A DNA stretch of 64,000 bases from Sipunculus nudus (GCA_026874595.1 CM049317.1:58027118-58091117); one strand, 5' to 3'; shown: positions 24,031 to 38,029, counted from the stretch's first letter. Notes: generated by a model not told the origin, from the sequence alone. Numbers and translations: made by a program.

Positions 24031-25229
24031 TATGAAATTGTGATTTTGTCAGTGGTTATAATGTCTGCCTTTTTTTATTAAAGTCCCAAAGGGCCCCTTC
24101 ACATGCACGCCTTATATCTACCACCGATCAATATAAAACCATTGTTATATGTTACCAACACATATATATAGGTCCTATACCATAGAAACCTTAACATTGC
24201 CTGTTTGTGATTTGTTTTAATGCTATGTGTTCCTGTTTGGTATGTTGGCATGGCAACCAGAATATCCAATCATACACTCCTGGTTGCAAAGTATAACAAC
24301 TATAGAGTACTCAATCCAAAATTTGTTACCTGTTTCATATATTTATTATGAACAGTAACTGACCGATAAAAAAGTATACCATTTTAAAAAGTATACAACA
24401 TTGTGGCTATGAGCTGACAGAATACATGCACTATATTAGTAGTCCTATAGGGTCATGTATATATAAGGTAAATTACACGAATATCTTTGCAAATGTTCGG
24501 TTTATCAAACTCTGGACGATCAGAAGAACTATGCACTTTTGTCAGGAATTTAAACGCTTTGTGAATATAATTACAGCTTTGCATACTCTTAATTCTCCTA
24601 CTATATCATACAGCCCAACAATATTATTGAATGGAAGGTCAGCTGAACCTATATAGGCGTTCCAGTTTACACATAATAAAGAACTTGTACTATATAGATA
24701 TAAAGAAAATGTTACAACTTTGAATGCTGGTTCTGAAGCTGATGATCAATATTGAGTTTATATAACTGAGTTTGTATCAAAGGAAAGCTTCTTTTGTCTC
24801 TCTCTCCTCTCGCTCTTTTATACTGATCGCAGATCGCAAAGAAAGTGAAACTATTTTCCTTACAAGAAATATATGATATCCTCTCACAAAAAAAGATGCG
24901 CTTAAAATTGTTATGCATGGGTATACACCCATTTCTGTGCATAGACTAAAATTTTCCTTATAGGACTGATTAGACAACCGTAATCATATCATTTTTAATA
25001 TGACAATAATCATTAAATACATGTATACAAAAATATTTACAGACTGAGATCTGGCGTACTGAAATATTTATAGATAAAATTACCTTATCATGCAACCCAA
25101 TAATAAATGTAAAAGTAAACTTTTTAACGAATGTACGACTTCAGTCCCCGAGCCCCCATTTCAGGTTACCCAATCCCCAGCAATCTTTAATTGATTTCAG
25201 ATTACCTAATGGGGTTAGTCTGAACGTAC

Positions 25230-25597
25230 TACAGTAGAGCGTCGTTTATCCGAACATCATTTAGAAAAAAAATCGTTTATATGAAATTTCAATTGAGAAC
25301 CAAAATTTTTACCATTTAATAAAACAAGAACAATTATTCAGCAATAAATTTAATTTTGATTTTTAAGGGCAATTAGAAAAAATAATGCATTTTACATAAT
25401 AAATTAGTTAAAATTGAGGAAAAAACTAAGAAAAATGGTGGTTATTTTCGGCTAGCTTCATTCATACAAGTCTGTCAATCTTTGGTAAAGCATTGGCAGA
25501 TTAGTAATCATTGTGAGCATTAATCAATAATCCGAAAAATCTTTAATCCGAAGAAAACCCTGTCATCGGGCTTGTCGGATAAATGATGCTTACTGTA
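25230..25597. mobile_element. pogo/Tigger-like MITE
   Basis: A 368-bp non-autonomous element. The left end reads TACAGTAGAGCGTCGTTTAT; the right end, read inverted, is TACAGTAAGCATCATTTATC. Both are followed by CCGA. It is bounded by TA dinucleotides, the target preference of Tc1/mariner-pogo transposases. The interior is AT-rich without a frame and contains further TAATCCGAA words. Family assignment rests on TIR resemblance to Tigger/pogo elements. Confidence 0.75.
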
Positions 25598-25934
25598 TCA
25601 GGTTACTGTCCAAACAATTAATTCTTTTAAACATTTTAATCTAAACGTCTACATTGATTTTTTTTTATTGAAAAATAAAATTATTTCCATTAATTATAAA
25701 TTCCTTTATATTTCAGCATTCTGAATGTAAGATCAAGCTCGTCAAGGTTGCTGTCGCGTGTATTTTCTAAGTCGATAGATTGATATTGATTTAAACTAAC
25801 GGGACATCTTATAAAATGAACTTGTCGAGATATTAATCCTTTAATACGGTTAAACATTGCCAATTTAATTTATCTATTATGATGGCACAATATTGTAATA
25901 AATATTTAGAACTTTACAATAATCCATAAATCCT

Positions 25935-26253
25935 CTGTCTGTCTGTCTGTCTGTCTCTCTCTCCCCAACTCTCTCTCTCTCCCTCTCTCTTTCTCTCTTT
26001 TCTCTTCTCTTTCAATTCTACTCTGTCTCTCGCTCGCCCATTTCTCTCTCTCCTCTTTTCTCTATCTTCTATCTATCTCTTCTTTCACTCTTTTCTCCCT
26101 CCTCTCTCTCCCTTCTCTTGCCCTGTCTCTCTCTCTTCTCTCTCTGTCTGCTGTCTCTCTTCCCTCGCTCACTCTGTCTCTGTTTCTGTCTCTGTTTCTG
26201 TCTCTCTCTGTCTCTCTCTCTGTCTGTCTCTCTCTCTGTCTGTCTCTCTCTCC

Positions 26254-26324
<71 letters not shown>
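25935..26324. repeat. (CT)n / (CTGT)n pyrimidine microsatellite
   Basis: About 0.4 kb of CTCT and CTGT words ending in a pure (CT)n run. Overlapping Leu/Ser and Arg/Glu frames are artefacts. Confidence 0.96.
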
Positions 26325-26327
<3 letters not shown>

Positions 26328-27757
26328 AGAAACTGTTTATTGATGTCAAAATTAAGTATATTTATAAGAAGAGTCAATCTTTAAAATCATCTTCATTTTT
26401 GCGTATAAAACGTGCATTGATCTGGCTTTTGTGACACGTTTCGATGTATACACACCTAACGTCCAGTGTGTTCCATACAAATGACCGATTTGCTACTCAC
26501 ATGATAATCGTTTATTCATTTTATTTGTGGACTTCATTTTAGGAAAGTGTTAGTGTGTCCGTCTATAACTGACATTCTTATGCACAATTAAAAACTGTCC
26601 GAAGAAAGCGTTGTGTGATTGAAATCAACGGGGCGTACTAAGGAATTAATTTAATAAGCAGATGCTATAATCTGACCATATAGCCGTCTACATGTTCGAA
26701 GGCCCATCGAACAAGTCGTAACGGGGTCGTCTTAAGCGCATAATAGTGACATACATACAGTCAGACCACAGACTAATTCCTATCTATTGAACTGCCTACA
26801 TGCATTGGAGATGAGAAAGCATTTAATATGAAACCGAGTAAGCGGCTCTATTGCTGCTAAGTGCAAGTTATTGCATTTATATAAATTGTTGCAGCTGCAA
26901 CTGCGAGAGCATGTTTTAGGGATGATATTATTGTGCATATATTTCAATAGAAATTAAGGAATTAGAGCTTTCGGTAAAAGGGAAAATAGAAGAACAGAAA
27001 ATGCTCTGTATAACACAGCTCACGTTCGGTTAAGATGTATAGATAAACAAGAGAAGTTGGATTACTTCAGATTTAACGTTTGACAAATCGGGAGCTCTTT
27101 ACGTTGTACTTAAATCAACATAAACCAGAGATTTATGCCGCACTATCGATTGTTTCTAGCTAGACACCGGACTTATATCATTCTTATCTGCCCTTACCTG
27201 TCAATAAAAGACCCGCAGAAGGCGGCGTCGCTCGCCCTTACTTGCATCTGATTTCTGTTTTACGAGTCATTACTTTCAGTACAAACTCACTGACATTAAA
27301 AATAACCCAGGCCTAGTTTTGTTATATGTGAACAAAATAGATACATACATATATAATACATAAATGTATTTTTTTTAAAGAATTATTGTGTGGATATACT
27401 GATGGGGGACCAGGACTTAATCTTCTTCCGCCATAATATATCTCATATGACGCCATCGTAAACTTTTGGTTCAACGATTCATTGAATATATGTATATGTG
27501 TGTGTATGTGCCAGTGTGAGCCATACATATTGTATGTGACTATATGTGTTACCGCATATAAGAGTTTTCCTAATAAATATGATATATGTATTATATATTT
27601 TTAAAATAAATATATATTAATAAATATTAAAACTGTTAACATTTTCAATCTTTTCGCATATTAACATTGGATAAACATTACTGGGGCATCATTAGCACGG
27701 CTTGATTTTTCAAATATTTATGTGAAGATAAAAATTTTCCTATACTCGATGTGAATT
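26325..27757. other. Gene-free stretch
   Basis: Mostly AT-rich. 26600-26760 and 27150-27260 are somewhat richer in GC but show no gene or clear motif cluster. Confidence 0.5.
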
Positions 27758-27758
27758 T

Positions 27759-27826
<68 letters not shown>

Positions 27827-27830
27827 TATA
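27758..27830. repeat. (TA)n microsatellite
   Basis: About 70 bp of TA with one TACATA interruption near its start. Confidence 0.95.
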
Positions 27831-27968
27831 CAATATAACAGTGAAAATAAAAAGGATATACCTATGTCCCATGAAATGACAAGATTTATAATATACGGGT
27901 TATAATCTAAAGAACGTTTGTAATTAAATTATACAATTAATTTGCGCTTGGATGACAGAAATACTCAC

Positions 27969-28122
27969 CCGTTACGGATACGATGTCTTCGTCCATAACG
28001 ACTGTCCCCTCGGGGCATGCGAGAGTCAGAGGCCCTGAGGGCATGGCCAAGTCGATATAGATCACGCCGGACCGGGTGTCAGTTACAAATGACCATCTGC
28101 GAGGTCTGACCGGTGTATCCAT
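27969..28122 (-). CDS. Candidate exon, hypothetical protein
   Basis: A short GC-rich frame on the Hox strand. It starts with ATG at 28122-28120 (in-frame TGA just upstream), runs 51 codons plus one base, and ends at a canonical donor ACGG|GTGAGT (intron from 27968), phase 1. The peptide begins MDTPVRPRRWSF and contains GVIYIDLAMPSGPLTLACPE (residues 19-38) and MDEDIV. I recognise no family. Composition is markedly more coding-like than the flanks. A second donor-like CAG|GTGAGC lies upstream at 28180/28179. It could be a first coding exon of an unknown gene, an alternative 5' exon of the Hox gene (the donor phase matches), or a chance frame in a conserved non-coding patch. Confidence 0.3.
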
Positions 28123-28369
28123 ATATTGTCAGATGAATACACTGGTCGACACCTCTATACACGCTTTCATCCCGCTCACCTGGACAGCACAGCGGTCACG
28201 GGGCAAGCATTAGCCAAGTCCCGTGAGACATTATAAAGCCGTACATATAGATGTGTACTTGCCTGGTGGTATAGAAGCAAACGTCTCTTTAACCTTACCT
28301 CTATATAATGACCCTTACTCTTGGATTCTATACAGAGTCCATAATTCTGTGAAGGAAAAATTATTTAAA

Positions 28370-28960
28370 TGACTATTTTATTGAATATCATTGCTCACCA
28401 TTAAAATCCACACTATTCCGTCACCGTTGGTCAAATAGAATCAATATGTTCTCATGCCGAATCTGCAAATCACGGACCATCATTCCAACTCAATTCCATT
28501 CCGTCACCGAAATCAATGTTTCCTAAATAGACATTAAAAATAACTCTCCATCATTAAAAGTCCACTCCTTTCCGTCACCTTAGGTCAATTGAATTAAATG
28601 TTTCATAAATGGACATTAAATATCACTGCCCATCAAAGTCCACTCCTTTCCGTCACCGTAAAGGTCATTTGAAATCAATTTTCTTACACGAACATTAAAC
28701 ATTATAGCACACCATTCAAAGTCACCGTAGATCAATTGAAATTATTATTTTCTCACATTGATATTTAAAATTATTGTACATTATTTAATATCATGCACTC
28801 CTTTCCATTACCGTAGGCCAACTAAAATCAGTAGTTTCTCACATGGACATCATAATGCAACATATGCTGTATGTCTATTCCATTATGGAATCAGTATTTT
28901 CTTATATGGACAATATAGATCTCCATGCACCATTCATGTCTGTTCGGCTCTATAATATAT
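28370..28960. repeat. Degenerate 70-85-bp tandem repeat
   Basis: The phrase CTTTCCGTCACCGTAGGTCA or variants recurs at about 28416, 28499, 28570, 28648, 28717 and 28803. Each is followed by an AATTGAAATCA-like and a CACATGGACATTAAA-like part, giving about six diverged units of 70-85 bp. Partial units fade out towards 28960. Confidence 0.8.
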
Positions 28961-29760
28961 ATAAAGCGGCAGGTCAGTTGAAATTATCATTGTCACAGCT
29001 GGATATATATATATTATATATTGTCCATCATCCAAGAGGACATAATACTACTTGTTGCATTGAAAAGATTGAGCCTATATATAGAAATCCAACCTAAATG
29101 CATAAACGAAATAATATATATATATATATTTCTGAATTATGTGATGGGTTTATTTCGTGGGTTAATTCTTTATGTATACGAAACGTATGGTTCTGGCCAA
29201 ACATATTGTTTTCATTACAAAGGCAAAAAATTTGGTATGTGTATTAAATACTTCAGATACGCCGAAACTTTTGCCCAGTAACATATATAAGTCAGGACGT
29301 GTATTAATGGATAATTCATGTCTTTTTTTAAATGTATAAAGAATTGACATAATTCGTGAAGCGCATGCTTTTCAAATGTATTAAACAGGCCTGAGTTTAT
29401 TTATAGATATAGTTCCATCATATATATATATATATATGTGTCCAACTCTCTGACAAAGTTAAAAGACAAAAGTTATGTATGTGAAAGAGACTAAACAAAT
29501 GTTGGTTCGACGTCTGTTTCACACAATATTTCACCTATATATAAAATATATTTATAGTGAATATATAGTGAATAAAGAATAATGTAAGGTTGTTTTTTGT
29601 TGTTGTGTTGTTAGGAAAATCAATGCTCCCATATTTGCTTTGGCTCAAATTAAATAGAGAACATTTGAAAATCCCAAACCACTGGCTGTTCATGCAGGAA
29701 CATACATAAAAGCCGAATTTCAAATTAAAATTGATCCGTTGATATGTTCATAAAGGCTGG

Positions 29761-29805
<45 letters not shown>

Positions 29806-29854
29806 CATATATATATATACATACATATATGTATATATATATATATATATATAT
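29761..29854. repeat. (TA)n with TACATA interruptions
   Basis: Microsatellite directly abutting the left end of the hAT-like element. Confidence 0.95.
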
Positions 29855-30239
29855 GAGTGGTGTGCCAATTAATTGACTGGTCTTTTTCTTGCAAATTCGA
29901 TCGAATCGGTTGCATTTTTGCATTATCGATTAAAGCGATTATGTTTGCACTTTCAAAGAATTTAATCCTGTAAGAGACACAAAGAGCAACAAAACGGAAC
30001 CTTGCGCAGCCAATATCGTTCGACGGCAAGTCGACATTGAATGCTGGTTTATTGGTGGTTTTATTATGTATACCGATGTACATTTCACACTATTTACTGG
30101 GGCCAATATTTTAAATAGGTACTAGTGTTCAGCAGATATCAAGGTAATAAAGAAAGTACATAAAATAATGGATTAACAATCGATCATCGGTCATTTTTAT
30201 TTTTCAATCATCGGTTATGATTTTAAAACCAATTTTAAC

Positions 30240-30244
<5 letters not shown>
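29855..30244. mobile_element. hAT-like MITE, copy A
   Basis: About 390 bp, starting GAGTGGTGTGCCA and ending TTTTAACCACTA, so the ends are inverted versions of an AGTGGTT-type terminus as in many hAT elements. Inside are GATCGAATCGGTTG and AATCGATCATCGG phrases shared with copy B at 31258-31650. It sits between two (TA)n tracts. No frame; non-autonomous. Confidence 0.65.

Positions 30245-30282
<38 letters not shown>
30243..30282. repeat. (TA)n microsatellite
   Basis: Pure TA run immediately after the hAT-like element. Confidence 0.95.
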
Positions 30283-30287
<5 letters not shown>

Positions 30288-31257
30288 TTGTGTGCATGTC
30301 CCTTAATGAAAGATATATGGTTTTTTAATTTGTTTCAGCATAAAAATAATGAAATATGAATAATAAAAATGCGCTACTCTATAAATTCTACTTTTAAATG
30401 TTCATTTTGAACAATAGATGTTGATACAGTTGCAAGATCCCATGCATGCAGTAAAAAATAGTTCAATTTAAATGCAGTGTGATTTGCTTTATTAATGCAT
30501 GGTCTTATCCATTACCCCTATCAATATTTTACAGTTAATCCTTTGGGATTTAAGACAAATACCCAGCATCAGTCTTCATGGGATAATGTCACAAAAAGAA
30601 CGAAACGGATCGAAAAGTAACAGTCATTATGTAACAGGAGACGCTTTGGTGGTCGTCCCTGCGTTCCTTTGACGGAATTCCCTAGGTTGTTATTACCATT
30701 TGTTCGTTTGTTTTGCCTGTCTTTGCGAGACATTCCCATGCCAATATTACCTACCGCATAAAATAAATTCTTGCATTCCCAAACAGGCATGACATAAATT
30801 TTTTATTGACAGTATTTTTTAGGCGCTAATGTTAACAGATGCAGAACGGCAGATAAATCTTACTGGAATAGAAAGTTGTATAGAACCACACGTTTATCAT
30901 CATACTTTATTTAAATGAAAAATGAGTTTGTCTTCTTGTTTAGAGATTAAATTTTTTATTTTATTTTATCAAGTGGAGCGTTTTGGCAGAACTATTCAAT
31001 TATCCATTTTCTAAATTATACGGCAAATTTATTCAACCAAATATTTAAATACCAGACTGTCATGCGAATCTCTCACAAAATGCAGTATTCCATAAATTCA
31101 TTCAAACAATATGTCTCAATAAATCTGGAATAGTTTTCACTATAATCTGGAGCGTTATATATATCCACCAAAAGAGATGTTAAGAATTCTGTTTAACATT
31201 TACGCAGTATCTGAAGATGAAACATATCTTTGGAGCCCTGCGTTCATTTATTTTTAA

Positions 31258-31650
31258 CTAGTGGTTGGCCAGTTAATCGATAATATCGATGAATGATCGG
31301 TCTCTTTCATGATCGATCGAATCGGTTGTATTTGTATAATCGATCACAAACCATTATGTATGCACTTCCAAATAACTTATATTAATCACTTTCAGAGATG
31401 TAAGAAAGACGGGAAAATAAAAACGAAATGCATTACAACATAACCTTATGTAACGAATAACTTTCAATATGATGAACAAGGTATAGACTGAATTTACTCG
31501 GTCAGTTTTTAGGTTTAATTCTATACAGCAGATTTCACGGTAATAAATATTGTACATAATATCGATTTATAATCGATCATCGATCTTTTTTTATCTTTAA
31601 ACCATCCACTATAATTATACAAACAGTTCCTACAACTAATTTTACCATCA
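31258..31650. mobile_element. hAT-like MITE, copy B
   Basis: Starts CTAGTGGTTGGCCAGTTAAT and ends near TTTTACCATCA. It is collinear with copy A: GATCGATCGAATCGGTTG, CATTATGT-TGCACTT, GTAATAAA-GTACATAA and AATCGATCATCG occur in the same order. The right terminus is more eroded than in copy A. Confidence 0.65.
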
Positions 31651-32990
31651 CAAAAGCTAAATACATGTCGACTAGGGTTTCTGTAGGTAATTTTGCAAAT
31701 ATTTGTATAATTCCGTACACACACTTTCATGCCTGTATGGATCCATTGTTTCAAGGATGCAGTTTTTCATATCCAAAACAAATTTTTAATCTCCTGCAGT
31801 AATGCTTTACTTTTAAAAGTTAAAATAAAACTGAAATCTTTTACCATTGAAAAAAAAATATTTTCTGGCCATTGAAATTCAAGTTATATACTAACATTAT
31901 GGGCAAGAGACGAACTGGGGTATATTTGTTATTTTTTTCTCTATAATACCAGTACTTTCTACGCGTTCTCATACAAAATACATTCCCCGTATTATCTGTA
32001 AAGTTAAATCCGAATTTTACCAAATATGTCAAATGAAATCAGATAAACAAAATTGACCATTAAAAAAAATTATTGAGATTAATGTTTAAACTTTGAACGG
32101 TAGATTATCGCCAGGCCTATGCAAAACTTAATAAAGTGGGTCTTTTCCCGTATAATATATATACTTGTAATAGAATAACTAATTTTTGTCATCATTTGAA
32201 AAGGCATTTTTCAAAATGATTAGCGCCAGATTACCTTAAAATGACACAAGTATCATTGAAGCATATTTTATTAAATATAATATTTTTTTTACCTTTTCCA
32301 AGTTTTAAGATTGACTTATATATTTTACTGGAGTACTTAAACCAAACATCAATAGGTGCAACATAATTATGTTATAAATGAGTTACTTATACAAAGCAGA
32401 TAATAGTATTTTTCTACATTTTGCTCTAATAAACAATTTTTCCATGCTCCAATTATTGTTTTAAATAGTAAAGGAAAAATTGAATCATCTTTATTTATAA
32501 GTGCCTAATACGTTTTTGCATTACCGCCATTGGCATTTAACTAATTTGAAAGATTTAAATTAAGTCGTTCATGTGTTTTCACCACTCCATTTATTTATTT
32601 TATGAGAATTTGAATGCAAAAATAATAATTTCATAATAATAATTAATTAAAAACCGAAAAGATATAAAGGACAAATATGGCTTAATATAAATAATCAGGC
32701 AACATCCTTCGGGCCTATAGACGCCGGAGTTACGGCAAAGGCAACACGTTACGGTATCTGATATAAACCATTTCCCCTAATAAAACAATGACATGAAAAT
32801 AAATATTTTCCTTATGGAACGATACTGCGATTATATGTTTTGAAAACGTGTGTTATAGCTGTATCTGATTTTCCAGTTATATCTAAAAGGAGACGGCAAG
32901 ACTCAGTTAAGGGTTATTACGACATAAGCCGTCTTTTTATATTCATATTTGTCATTTAGACTACGTGAGGTCCTAGATAACATAGAACTT
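31651..32990. other. AT-rich gene-free stretch
   Basis: No gene or structured repeat seen. Confidence 0.6.
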
Positions 32991-32999
32991 AAGATAGAG

Positions 33000-33800
33000 G
33001 TTTCTTCCACTTTGATTTGCGCACACTTGCAGACATAAAGCTCGGCCATTTATGTTCGACAAGTCACTAGTGTCTATTTTGCGTTCCGTTTGTTGTGTAA
33101 AAATGATAAAAAAAGAAAACCTGCGCCTCGATAAAATTTGATCGGGGCTATACGCTCTTTTCATGGCCCTTGCATTATTAAAGGTATTCGGTAAATTGGC
33201 TATTGGCAAATTTGCCCCGCCGTCGAAGCCATGTGAGGGCATGTTTTTGTCAGAGGAGAGTTGGATATTAACTGTACTAGACGGAAATTAGAATTGGCCT
33301 CATCCACATTTCTGAGATTCAACATAAACTTAACTGCTTAAATTATACCATTTCCTTAGCACAATGGGGCAAAGAGAGGGGCACAAGAAAGACAAAGGAA
33401 AAAAGACGCCTACCGTCCGGGTCCAACTTTAGAACTCATAAACGATGAAGAACTAATAAAAGGGGCGCGTCAATTTACCAATAATGTAGGGGACAGCTCC
33501 TCTCGATTAAATTGTAATGATGGCGTGCGGACAGTTATTCGTCGACCTTTTTTTCCTTTACATACATACTCATTTATTGGAGTTTGAGCATCAAAGTTAA
33601 ACCGAGGGAAGCCCAGGAGCTTCGTTTGACATCAAAAGTCGTTCATCATTAAGACGTAATTTAGTTTTTATACAAATTGTCGCCGTATATAATGTAAACA
33701 TGTTCACTTTGACAGAGGAGCGTTAATAGGGGTCCGACTTAAGTATGCATAAAAGCCCGACCGCGGGAGGTTTCGATGAAACATGGATAGCGTAGCATTA
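33000..33800. promoter_or_regulatory. GC-raised island with TCF-like words
   Basis: About 800 bp of mixed composition with CpGs. It includes ATTGGCTATTGGCAAATTTG near 33196 (NF1-like half sites), ATCAAAG/CTTTGA words (near 33591 and 33708) and TATGCATAAAAG near 33744. A minus-strand 89-codon frame at 32973-33242 has no recognisable domain. Candidate conserved regulatory region. Confidence 0.3.
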
Positions 33801-36800
33801 TTTGTTTTCGTTAGTTGCCAGTTATTCCATAATAATTTCTGTCCGTTGAATATTTTACACTGAATGGGTTGTAGGGTCCCATGTGATGCGACTGCTTATT
33901 GAAAGAAAAGGAAACATACGGGCAGCAACGTGGTAAGCACAGGCAAGACCGCTTTTCTGTCCATAAAACCATCAAAGGTTATACCAACCTGATAATGTCA
34001 CACATAACTATGTCATATAATATACCTAATATAAAACCTAGCCCCGCCATCTAGGCGGGTCCATAGCTTCAGTTATTATCAGTGATAATGCCCTATAAAA
34101 ATATATATCCCATTACTCGTTGTATACAAGGTTGTAATGGTTACATAAACGATAGAATAAATATGTATTTAATAATAAAGAACAAGCGCTGTGGCATAAA
34201 AATCTGAGTATAATGTAATCGTTAAACCTGCACTCAGTACAACTCCCTAAGGCTACAACCAGGCCACATTTTATTGGTAATTACATCTCCAATTCATGTG
34301 TATTTTATTGTAGGACTTTCTCCAATGATGGCATATTTTTTATAACTGATAATTTGTATGTTATGCGGTGCATATATATTGTTGATTCTCTTACTCATTG
34401 TATTCAATCACATATTTCTTTTTGCGATGTTTTAAATAACGATAATTAATTTTAAACATGCAATAATATATATGTTATAGATTGATCTGTATTTGTTAAG
34501 AATATTAAGAATTATTTTAGAATATACTCATGGCCGGTAGGGGTCACTGTCTGTTCATATGAAAATGACGCTATATGAACTCTTCCACTCCATCTGTCCA
34601 GTGTTCATCTAGTATTTTGCGCAATTAGTTTTTGTGAAACAAATTGTGAAAAAAAATCAAGCACCAATGGCAGAAAGCGGAAAACGCATAATTTTAGTAT
34701 AATTTACCTGCTTATAATACAAATATTATTCACCAGTTAATTTGTCTGTTATATATCCAAGACTTATGGTATAGTGGCAAGTAAACAATAATTATCCGTT
34801 AGAGAAGGGATCATTATATAGGTATAAATGACGTATAATAAATAAAGCTGCATGTAATCGAGGCGAAATTATAGGCAACACTGGTTAGAGGGATCTTTTA
34901 TGGTCATCGGCCACTTAGTCTTGGTGCTTCTTTTGTAACATATTTTATGACGTCATCACTTTTCTTTGTCCTGTCCATATATCATGGTGATTAAAATGAG
35001 AAGGAAGCTGTTCATTAATTATATAATAATCCGTTTTAAATCCGTTTTGTTTGCAGCAAAATTAAATCAGTTATTATTTTCCGAGCATTTAATTAGGCAT
35101 TTTCTTTTGTTTAGAGTCCTTAATAACAAATATTCTTAGTTGATTTGCCTTATAAAAATAGCATGGAGAAAAACAATCAGTTAGACGGTGGCAGTGGATC
35201 GTTCAATTAAACATATCATTTCATTTGAACATTTTCATCGTTTTCTGTGGTATGCGCAAGAACTCTCCGATAGTGAATCTAAGAGGGTCTGCGCGTGCGT
35301 AACTTTCACTTTTTGTTCTTGTTGCCTCCAATAACTTGCCCATATATAGAGGCAGGTCCACTAAGATAAATTTATCCATGAAGATATATATACTCCATAC
35401 TTTGTATATGACAAGGTGGCTGATTGACCTGAAGATCTAATGATAAAGATGTCATACATCTATAGTATATCACTTTATAATCCAAGGGCAAGGAAAGATT
35501 TTTTATATAACATGTTTTCGATCCTTTACAAAACATTTATATATATATTTATATAAAGAAAAGTCATAATATTGTTACAATCAGTTCTGCACTCTAACCA
35601 ACAACCTATAATACATTTATGGTGTTTTAAATTTTACAAATTGAAAAACTCTATCCAGCCACTTCCTTCGGTAGATTTTCTTTCTTTCTCTGTCAGTTAC
35701 CAGCCCTGGTTTAGCACATGCAATGAAAAGCTCACCTTCTACCAAATTGTTTAATGCTTATAAAAAGTGTATTTTCAGCTAAAGATAATGTTTTTATCAG
35801 AAAAGATACAATAAAGACTCATTTATCTGAATACCATTAATCCGGAAATCTGGATTTTCTAGCTTTGTCTCTTTAACCGAAATATCTAGTGTCTGCACGT
35901 TTGGTTAAGGTACAAATTAATATTTGATAGCTCTCGATTCACAAAACGTTATATCTTTGAGTTTTTTAACACAATAAGCTTGATTAAATATAGTATAATC
36001 ACTCTGTAAGCAATGTTTTGATCATGTTTGGTGTACATCTGGGGTTAAAGAGTATATATCTCTAAATTACTATATATACAAATACGGAAAATCTGTATTA
36101 TATATAGTCCGTAGTACTACCCCTATTTACCTGATTTTTCGTATTTACATTTCCCCTGACAACTCTTCTCAAAACTTTTTATTCAGAAGGCAGACAGGAA
36201 CAGCAAAATACGTAATTGACTGGGATGTCATTCTCTCCATTTCATGCAGATCATATATAGTCATGTTTGCCGAAAGAAATGCGACGTGGGTTATCCACAG
36301 AGGTACAAGGCAGAAACACCCCCCCCCCCCCCACCGCCAAACGCCCCTCTTATGGCAAAGAAGACAATATGGCTAAGAAGACAATATTCCCTAACCTGAA
36401 TATTATTTTTCATTCGCACCTCAATTACACAATGTATTTATACATTTATATTGCTTATGAAACTAATCGTTTGCTCAGTTTTCCACACTTTTTGTAATCA
36501 TTATCTTTACGTGTTTGATTAAACATTCGGGAATACTAATATATATGACGATTCCATAAGACCATATAGGAGCATATACTATATTCACATTTTCTAATTA
36601 TGAGGCGCTTAATTGGATAATTAATGAGGTTAAGATGAAGATAAACTACAAACTGGATGACGGAACTACCGTAGACACCTAAAATGGGAACTAAAGATAC
36701 TCTGTCCCTCAGCCATTAAACAAGTCCCATAATGCTGATGGTGGAACACACATCCAGCTTACATGTCGATTAAACTTGATTACACGAAATTTAATGAAAT

Positions 36801-37400
36801 AATTTTTATTACCTAAAGAGGTGATCACGCGTTTGTCTTTTTCTCTCATCGATTCCTCGGTTTAAAAATGCGGGTCAATTTGTTTACCTTACTAAAACTA
36901 ATCGTAAAAAGGAACAGACGGACATGGATAATAAAAAAGGCTACTGCATGACCGTCCAGCTGACCAGCTATACATTTCAGCTTATATGTCACTCGCTGAT
37001 GAAGGTCCCTTAGGGAACAAATTCGAGTAAGTCGTATGGTGACTAAAAAGTTCAGACGTTTAAAGCATTCGTTTTGTCAAATCATTTTTTATCTCTTCGG
37101 TAAAAAAATGTCCCCCAAGAATTGCGGATCACTAATATCCCTCCTGCATTGAAAAATCAAAGGAGAGGAACTGCTTTCCTGAAGAAAAATATGAGAGACA
37201 GTTCAAACATTTTTTAAATGGTCAGGTTCAATACTGTCCTGAAAATGTAATTTCCCTAATGATACTGTGAAATACCCATACGGTAAATCTTCAGATTTAA
37301 TGAAATTGGCCTTTTTCACTAAAGCAAGATCTAGTCCAGTTTGAAGATACAAGAAGAAAAATCTTAATCTTTGAGAAAGCCAAATCATGATCGCTTTTAG
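33801..37400. other. AT-rich gene-free stretch
   Basis: No gene. Contains a palindromic CRE (TGACGTCA, 34948-34955), a decayed pogo-like end around 35818-35850 (CATTTATCTGAAT then TTAATCCGGAAA), and a 14-bp poly-C run at 36319-36332. A 61-codon minus frame at 37203-37388 is unremarkable. Confidence 0.55.
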
Positions 37401-38029
37401 TAAAGCTCAACAGCATGAAATCTAGGCACTTGATTTCATCACACGCGATCATTTTACCCCCAAATCGCAGGCTTAAAGGTTCATATTCATTGCAACAATA
37501 TGTGTATTATCTCACGGTATTTGTTCATTTTGGCTGCATATAAAAGTGTCCCAGCAAACCTAACCCGGCACACGGACTTGGTATCTCCCATTAACCGGTT
37601 TTATACGCATTTATGGTTCTGTGTGTGAGTAAACACAGACCACATGTGTCTACCATCACGCGACTGCGTGACCGCATGCGCAACAGCTCCCAAACAAGGA
37701 GAAGACACATTGAAAAGGAAACACTTGAGAAATTCAAGATTAGTGAAGTAAAGCGATACGGACAACAGATGACGTGCGCGCTATTTTCATTTTATTTTCA
37801 CTTGTGTACTGGAATAAGCAAATGGTTTGAGAACGACATATTGCTAGATAAAGTTATCTTTTATGGAGAATTTACATTTATCTTACCTGATTTGTGAATA
37901 GGTTCCTTTAATTTCATTGAATAAGACACATTCCTCCTTAGTGGTAACAGGTGCATTGTTCACACAATAGTACTTACGTTTCCTGCATTTCTCATATAAC
38001 TCAGGAATAACGCAAAATATGACACACTT

